DNA from: Phycisphaeraceae bacterium
GTDB lineage: Bacteria; Planctomycetota; Phycisphaerae; Phycisphaerales; UBA1924
Length of the DNA stretch: 37,824 nucleotides
Assembly: GCA_021299385.1 (NCBI GenBank)
Contig: JAJTGZ010000021.1
Location: forward strand, 1 to 37,824
Direction: 5' to 3'
Position 1 is the first letter of the stretch, and each line of letters begins with the position of its first letter. Positions 33,251-37,824 of this stretch are shown one piece after another. The notes beneath the pieces were generated by a model, which ran no database searches, had not been told where the DNA came from, and saw only the letters and a list, made by a program, of their open reading frames with translations. Both the position numbers and the translations under genes were made by a program.

Positions 33251-35254
33251 TCACGCCTCTAAGTACGTATACCCCTCCAGCCCATCGTCATAAAACTTCA
33301 GCAGGCTCTTGCCCTCGGCGACCGTCAGCCTCCCCTGCCGGCAGGCCGCCTCGATGTCCAGTCGCATCGCACGCTTCATGTCGTCGATGTCGTACTGCAC
33401 ATACCGCAGCACCTCCTCAACCGTGTCTCCCTCGATCACCTCGTCGATCTGCCACTGACCTTGCTCGTCGATCGACAGGTGCACCGCGTGCGTGTCGCCC
33501 AGCAGGTTGTGCAAGTCGCCGAGGATCTCCTGGTAGGCCCCGAGCAAGAACACGCCCAGGTAATACGGCTCAACGCCCGCGCCCTCGCCAGGCAGGTCGC
33601 GCACCTCGTGCAGCTCGAGGGTTTTCTTGTCGATCCGCTTGTCGACGAAGTGGTCGATCTTCCCGTCGCTGTCGCAGGTGATGTCGCACAGGATGCCACG
33701 CCGGGCCGGTTCCTCGGCCAGGCGGTGGATCGGGCAGATCGGGAAGAGCTGGTCGATTGCCCAGCTGTCGGGCATGCTCTGAAAGAGCGAGAAGTTGCAG
33801 AAATAGATATCGCTGAGCGTCTCGGGGAGGTTCTCAAACTCGTCGGGCAACTCGCCACGCCGGCTGGCCTTCTCCAGCAGTTTGTGCCCGATGGCCCAGA
33901 AGAGCCGCTCGGCGGCGGCACGCATCGCTAGGCTCATGTACCCGAGACTGAACAGGCTCATCGCCTCGTCGCGCGCCTGCGTGCTGTCGTGGTAGGCCTC
34001 GACCAGGTTCCGGTCCGTCAGGCTCTGATAGGTGTCAAGCAGGTCCAGCACGGGCTGGGGCACCTCGCCGCCTCGCTCGGCCTCACTTTTCATATCCCCC
34101 TGGATGCGGGCCATGTCCGGGTCGCTGGCGAAACTGCTCGTGCCCAGCACGTCGACGACCAGCACCGACGAATACGCCACCATCGCTCGCCCGCTCTCGG
34201 TGATGATCTGCGGGTGGGGCACACGGGCGTCGTCGCAGACGCTCTTGACGCGGTAAACCACGTCCGCTGCGTACTCCTGCACCGAGTAGTTGATGCTGCT
34301 GCTCCAAGCGCTCTGGCTGCCGTCGTAGTCCACCCCCATCCCGCCGCCGATGTCCAGCATCGTCAGCCCCGCGCCCAGGCGGTGCAGCTCGCAGTAAATA
34401 TGCGTCAACTCATTGATGGCGTTTTTGAGCACGCGGATGTCATAGAGCTGGCTGCCTACGTGGCAGTGCAAGAGGTTCAGGCAGTCGAGCATCTCGTGCC
34501 TCTTGAGATAGTCCACCGCGCTGAGCACCTCGGAGACGAAAAGCCCGAACTTGCTCCGCACACCCGCCGAGCCTTCCCACCGGCCCGCGCCCTTACTCGA
34601 CAGCTTCACCCGGATGCCGATCCTCGGCCGCACGCCGTACTGCTTGGCATACTTGACGACCAGCTCAAGCTCCGTCCACTTCTCGACCACCGGGATGATG
34701 TTCCGACCGAGCTTCGTCGCCAGCATCACCGTCTCAATAAACTCGGCGTCCTTGAACCCGTTGCAGATGATCGGCATCCCGTTGACGCCAGGCCCGCCGG
34801 CCGTCGCGCTCAGACCCAGCACCGCCAGCAACTCCGGCTTGCTCCCGGCCTCAAGCCCGAAGTTCAACGCCACGCACTCGGCGGCCATCTGCTCGCAGAT
34901 GTGCCGCTGCTGGTTGACCTTGATCGGATACACGCATGAATACCCACCCACATACCCCTGCTCGCCCATCGTGTCGTCAAACGCCTTGCGAATCTCGCGC
35001 AGGCGGTGTGAAAGAATGTCGTTGAACCGCAGCAGCACCGGCGTGTGGATGCCACGCTCGCGGAGCCCCTCGATGACCTCGAAGAGGTCGATGCTCCGCT
35101 GCGACTCTTTGCCCGGGGTGATGGTTACGTTCCCCAGCGCGTTAACCCCGACGTACCCCTTGCCCCAGTCGGCAACGCCGTAGAGCTTCATCGATTCCTC
35201 GATGCTCCACCGCCCGTGCAAAAACGCGTTCTTACCGGTTGTGATCGTGGCCAT
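33251..35254 (-). CDS. speA: Biosynthetic arginine decarboxylase
   Basis: SpeA converts arginine to agmatine, the entry to putrescine and spermidine. The 667-residue protein is of fold-III PLP type: YPIKVNQQ (110-117) holds the PLP Lys112, LNLLHCHVGSQL and MLDIGGGMGVDYDGS give the phosphate-binding Gly-rich loop, and ITESGRAMVAYSSVLV follows. CDITCDSDGKIDHFVD near the C-terminus contains the substrate-binding Cys-Asp segment. Length matches the family (630-670). ATG 35254 has no clear ribosome site. It stands alone on the minus strand, with 226 bases to the NfeD-like gene upstream and a repeat island downstream. No agmatinase or agmatine deiminase gene is nearby. Confidence 0.97.
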   Translation of the reverse strand: MATITTGKNAFLHGRWSIEESMKLYGVADWGKGYVGVNALGNVTITPGKESQRSIDLFEVIEGLRERGIHTPVLLRFNDILSHRLREIRKAFDDTMGEQGYVGGYSCVYPIKVNQQRHICEQMAAECVALNFGLEAGSKPELLAVLGLSATAGGPGVNGMPIICNGFKDAEFIETVMLATKLGRNIIPVVEKWTELELVVKYAKQYGVRPRIGIRVKLSSKGAGRWEGSAGVRSKFGLFVSEVLSAVDYLKRHEMLDCLNLLHCHVGSQLYDIRVLKNAINELTHIYCELHRLGAGLTMLDIGGGMGVDYDGSQSAWSSSINYSVQEYAADVVYRVKSVCDDARVPHPQIITESGRAMVAYSSVLVVDVLGTSSFASDPDMARIQGDMKSEAERGGEVPQPVLDLLDTYQSLTDRNLVEAYHDSTQARDEAMSLFSLGYMSLAMRAAAERLFWAIGHKLLEKASRRGELPDEFENLPETLSDIYFCNFSLFQSMPDSWAIDQLFPICPIHRLAEEPARRGILCDITCDSDGKIDHFVDKRIDKKTLELHEVRDLPGEGAGVEPYYLGVFLLGAYQEILGDLHNLLGDTHAVHLSIDEQGQWQIDEVIEGDTVEEVLRYVQYDIDDMKRAMRLDIEAACRQGRLTVAEGKSLLKFYDDGLEGYTYLEA

Positions 35255-35480
35255 GTCTTTGTGCTAACTCAACAACAGGGCGGACAGACGCAGACGCATT
35301 CGCCCGGCAAGAACCTCGTGCCGAACGCACCACCAAACTCCCCTCGTCGCACCCGCAGCACTGCGCCGAGCCGGCCAAAGAATCCCCGGCACCAAAACAA
35401 TAGTGCCCCCACGCCCCAGTGCAAGCCCCCAACCACAAAACCGACCCAAAATCTTCAGCCCCGAGCCGCCACACATCCCG

Positions 35481-35966
35481 TTACACCGGCCGGACCTTCA
35501 GCGTCCCACCCTCGACGCTCACAACCCGCACCCGCTCGCCGGCACGCACCAGCCTCGTCTCGCTCAACGCGTCCACTTTTTCCTGCCCGATGCGGATCAC
35601 GCCGACCGGACGCAGGTCCGTAACCACCACCCCCTCCTGCCCGACAAGCGCCGCAAGCCTGTCCACCGCGGGCGGCGCGTCCTCGGCGTCCTCCTCCTGT
35701 GCGCCCAGAATCAGCCGTCGGCCCATCGGCGTCTGCGGGAAGATCCGCAGCCCCAGCAGCGCGATCACCGGCCCGCCAAAGAGCACCAGCCCCGTCCCCG
35801 CCACGCCCCAAGGCGTGTCGTATTTGTACAGCAGCACAACCCCGGCAATCGCCACCACCAGCGCAGTCAACCCCAGCACCCCTGCGCTGGGGACAAAGAC
35901 CTCCACACCAACGATCACCAGGGCGATCCCGAGCAGGATCAAGCCCCACAGCAGCTGCGTGTCCAT
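35481..35966 (-). CDS. NfeD-like membrane protein
   Basis: The 161-residue protein has three spans (about 4-25, 29-48 and 53-76) and a C-terminal OB-fold domain (about 105-161) with GQEGVVVTDLRPVGVIRIGQ and a VRAGERVRVVSVEGGTLKVR end, the pattern of NfeD proteins. These partner with SPFH/flotillin-type or ClpP-like membrane proteases. It is the short form without the N-terminal protease domain, and no SPFH gene is adjacent. It lies 45 bases downstream of sucD on the same strand and may be co-transcribed with it. Role in membrane quality control is from family knowledge. Confidence 0.88.
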   Translation of the reverse strand: MDTQLLWGLILLGIALVIVGVEVFVPSAGVLGLTALVVAIAGVVLLYKYDTPWGVAGTGLVLFGGPVIALLGLRIFPQTPMGRRLILGAQEEDAEDAPPAVDRLAALVGQEGVVVTDLRPVGVIRIGQEKVDALSETRLVRAGERVRVVSVEGGTLKVRPV

Positions 35967-36011
35967 AGGCGAGTTTAGGGCCGACCTACGCCACAGGCCC
36001 GCCGGGCATGC

Positions 36012-36971
36012 TCACAGGCCCATCGCCCGGATCATCGCCGCGCCCATCTCTGCCGGGCTTATCGCCACCTCCACGCCCGCGGCCTTCAGGGCCGTGATCT
36101 TCGCGTCCGCCGTGTCGTCGGCCCCCCCGATGATCGCCCCGGCGTGCCCCATCCGCCTGCCCGGCGGCGCGGTCCGCCCCCCGATGAACGCCGCCACCGG
36201 CTTGTTGATCTTCTCCTTGATGTAGCGCGCCGCCTCGATCTCGTCGCTGCCGCCGATCTCACCGATCATCATGATCCCGTCGGTCTCATCGTCGGCCTCA
36301 AAGAGCGCCATCACGTCGATGTGGTTCACACCCCGCACCGGGTCGCCGCCGATGCCCACGCACGTGCTCTGGCCCAGCCCCAACGCGCTGGTCTGCCAGA
36401 CCGCCTCGTACGTCAACGTCCCAGACCGGCTGACGATCCCTACCGACTTCTTCAGCCTGCTCTCAGAGACATGCGTGTGGATATACCCCGGCATGATCCC
36501 GATCTTGCACCCGTCGCTGGTATAGACATCCGCCGGGCCCGTTCCCCCGCCAGTCTTTCGGCCAGGGGTGATCACGCCCGGGCAGTTGGGCCCGACCAGC
36601 ACGACCTTGTCCCCGCTGGCGTTGCGCTGGTCGAGCACCGCACGCACGCGCACCATGTCCTGCACCGGGATCCCCTCGGTGATCGCGCAGATCAGCGTCA
36701 ACCCAGCCTCGGCCGCCTCGACGATCGCGTCCCCCGCGAACGCCGGGGGTACAAAGATCATCGTCGCCGAGGCACCCGTTGCGCGCACCGCCTGGCGCAC
36801 CGTGTCAAAGATCGGCAGCCCGTTGGCGTCCTTGGATCCACCCTTGCCGGGCGTTACGCCACCGACCAGCCGCGTGCCGTAGTGCAGGCACCCCCGCGTG
36901 TGCTGCGCGCCAAAAGCGCCGGTGATCCCCTGACAAATAACCCGCGTGCTCCCGTTAATCAGAATGGCCAT
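36012..36971 (-). CDS. sucD: Succinyl-CoA ligase, alpha subunit
   Basis: With the beta subunit SucC this enzyme couples succinyl-CoA cleavage to nucleotide triphosphate formation in the citric acid cycle. The 319-residue protein has the CoA-binding [11 protein letters not shown] and [10 protein letters not shown] at the N-terminus, [25 protein letters not shown] and [10 protein letters not shown] with the phosphohistidine His276. Compared with the E. coli protein (289 residues) there is an insertion of about 16 residues after GVITPG and a changed loop after PGYIH. sucC is not adjacent, in contrast to the usual sucCD pair. The ATG at 36971 lacks an obvious ribosome site. Confidence 0.96.
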   Translation of the reverse strand: MAILINGSTRVICQGITGAFGAQHTRGCLHYGTRLVGGVTPGKGGSKDANGLPIFDTVRQAVRATGASATMIFVPPAFAGDAIVEAAEAGLTLICAITEGIPVQDMVRVRAVLDQRNASGDKVVLVGPNCPGVITPGRKTGGGTGPADVYTSDGCKIGIMPGYIHTHVSESRLKKSVGIVSRSGTLTYEAVWQTSALGLGQSTCVGIGGDPVRGVNHIDVMALFEADDETDGIMMIGEIGGSDEIEAARYIKEKINKPVAAFIGGRTAPPGRRMGHAGAIIGGADDTADAKITALKAAGVEVAISPAEMGAAMIRAMGL

Positions 36972-37210
36972 AGGAAGGCAGGATAGCGACCCAAACCACC
37001 CCTACCTCCACGCCCCACGCAGACGGCACTTGGTCGTGATGAATCCGATGCCACACAGACGATCGAGGCTTCACTCATCAACCCAGATACACAGTTCGCC
37101 AAGGGGGGAAGACTTTAATAGAGCAGTGGCTGGCACTGACACGTGATTTCAACGCGACAATCCCACAAAACCAAAACCGTACAGAAACCTACAGAGAATG
37201 AGGAAGATAC

Positions 37211-37239
37211 CCCTTGGCTTTTCCGACCCCGCCTATACT
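37211..37239 (+). promoter_or_regulatory. Candidate promoter of the RRM gene
   Basis: TATACT at 37234-37239 is a good -10 box. The best -35 candidates are TTGGCT (spacing 14, short) or CCCTTG (spacing 17, poor match). Initiation near 37246 would begin just at the following hairpin and leave a leader of about 110 bases. Confidence 0.45.
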
Positions 37240-37247
37240 TGGCCGCA

Positions 37248-37279
37248 GCCCGGCTTCCGGCATTGTGCCCAAGCCGGGC
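37248..37279 (+). promoter_or_regulatory. Leader hairpin of the RRM gene
   Basis: The perfect 9-bp arms GCCCGGCTT and AAGCCGGGC are separated by 14 bases. The structure lies at the expected 5' end of the mRNA, without a U-tract, so a stabilising or temperature-responsive leader is possible. Confidence 0.55.
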
Positions 37280-37357
37280 GACACGCCTCGCTTTCTCTTG
37301 CCCGAGTTCAAGCACAGGTGATTCTCTTTACTAGGGCATTTTGAAAGCAGGGAGCAC

Positions 37358-37723
37358 ATGAAGCTCTACGTCGGCAATCTCTCGTTCAACACTTCCGAGT
37401 CGCAACTCCGCGAGGCCTTCTCGGCCTTCGGCGAGGTCACCAGCGCGTCGCTGGTCATGGACCGCGACACCGGCCGCCCACGCGGCTTCGGTTTCGTCGA
37501 GTTCAGCAACGATGAGCACGCTCGCGCGGCTATCAACGCCATGAACGGCAAAAACCTCGACGGCCGCGACCTCACCGTCAACGAAGCACGCCCACGCGAG
37601 GGTGGCGCTGGTGGCGGCGGCGGCGGCAGCCGGGGTGGCTGGGGTGGTGGCGGCGGCGGTGGTGGCCGTGGCGGCGACCGCGGCGGTCGCGGCGGCGGCG
37701 GCGGTGGCCGTGGCAGCTGGTAA
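37358..37723 (+). CDS. Glycine-rich RRM RNA-binding protein
   Basis: The 121-residue protein has one RRM domain (1-80) with RNP2 LYVGNL (3-8) and RNP1 RGFGFVEF (42-49), followed by a tail (82-121) made almost only of Gly and Arg with a few Trp, Ser and Asp. This is the layout of bacterial and cyanobacterial cold-induced RNA-binding proteins and plant GRPs, which act as RNA chaperones. AGGGAG (37349-37354) is the ribosome site, close to the ATG. A possible promoter, a leader hairpin and a strong terminator frame it as a single-gene unit. Cold regulation is inferred from the family and the long leader. Confidence 0.95.
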   Translation: MKLYVGNLSFNTSESQLREAFSAFGEVTSASLVMDRDTGRPRGFGFVEFSNDEHARAAINAMNGKNLDGRDLTVNEARPREGGAGGGGGGSRGGWGGGGGGGGRGGDRGGRGGGGGGRGSW

Positions 37724-37763
37724 TCCAAACCCCCCGCAATCCGCGGGATACAAAAAAACACAC

Positions 37764-37799
37764 GCGGGCCGAGGCACAACCTCGGCCCGCTGCGTTTTT
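37764..37799 (+). terminator. Intrinsic terminator after the RRM gene
   Basis: A perfect 11-bp stem GCGGGCCGAGG/CCTCGGCCCGC with loop CACAA is followed by TGCGTTTTT, 41 bases after the stop. Confidence 0.95.
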
Positions 37800-37824
37800 G
37801 AGTCCTGAATAGTTTTTACTCCAC

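Larger units (their letters stand above)
36972..37357. other. Divergent sucD/RRM spacer
   Basis: 386 bases, AT-richer than the rest. The right half holds a likely -10 box, a leader hairpin and an AGGGAG ribosome site of the RRM gene (listed separately). The left half (about 36972-37200) shows nothing recognisable apart from lower GC. Confidence 0.5.

Overview
The window is one high-GC bacterial chromosome segment, densely coded and with no rRNA, tRNA, CRISPR, phage or transposase gene that I could find. The content points to a Gram-negative-type envelope (LpxK for lipid A, TatC, a signal-II lipoprotein, a cyclophilin with a signal peptide). A pseudopilin, an ECF sigma/anti-sigma pair, a MoxR-DUF58-VWA cluster, a glycine-rich RRM protein and lysine-rich coding are also present. 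Together these suggest a planctomycete, perhaps Phycisphaerales-like; that assignment is inference from style and gene set, not from a marker gene.

Layout. 1-2675 (minus): ppdK, cut by the window edge just before its end. 2981-4021 (plus): tatC with an enlarged loop. 4022-4299: a composite repeat island. 4300-5019 (plus): nadD, tail to tail and overlapping with lpxK. 4998-7158 (minus): a tight operon maf, small membrane protein, lpxK joined by ATGA overlaps. 7213-19214 (plus): seven genes in one direction, namely transglutaminase, two-domain ABC permease, NHL lipoprotein, 1046-residue VWA/amidotransferase-like protein, MoxR ATPase, DUF58 protein and BatA-like VWA protein. 19233-21145 (minus): secreted cyclophilin and a pseudopilin. 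21456-22990 (plus): ECF sigma factor and its anti-sigma, with a terminator. 23107-23763: HAD hydrolase. 23875-28390 (minus): acs and recG.

28531-28870 (minus) is a compact unit: two 5' hairpins, a 20-residue Lys/Ala peptide gene, an in-frame KPAA-rich continuation broken by two stops, and an intrinsic terminator. Then dapB (plus), a repeat island, an FHA protein (minus), hemW (plus), and a saccharopine-dehydrogenase-family gene whose N-terminus has been damaged at its junction with hemW. After another repeat island come speA, an NfeD-like protein and sucD (all minus), and finally an RRM protein gene (plus) with a structured leader and a strong terminator.

How the genes work together. The central plus-strand cluster looks like an envelope-associated MoxR/VWA machine: an AAA+ ATPase, VWA-domain membrane proteins as likely clients or partners, an exported transglutaminase-like protein and an NHL lipoprotein. 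The remainder is core metabolism (pyruvate/PEP, acetyl-CoA, succinyl-CoA, NAD, lysine, polyamines, porphyrin-related) and housekeeping.

Three sequence-level signals stand out beyond genes. (1) Composite intergenic repeats recur at several gene ends, including an identical 36-bp core at two places in opposite orientation. (2) The pentamers GTGAC/GTCAC appear strongly avoided: Val-Thr pairs are written with the otherwise rare GTA or GTT codons. (3) The Lys-rich peptide unit is surrounded by RNA structure.
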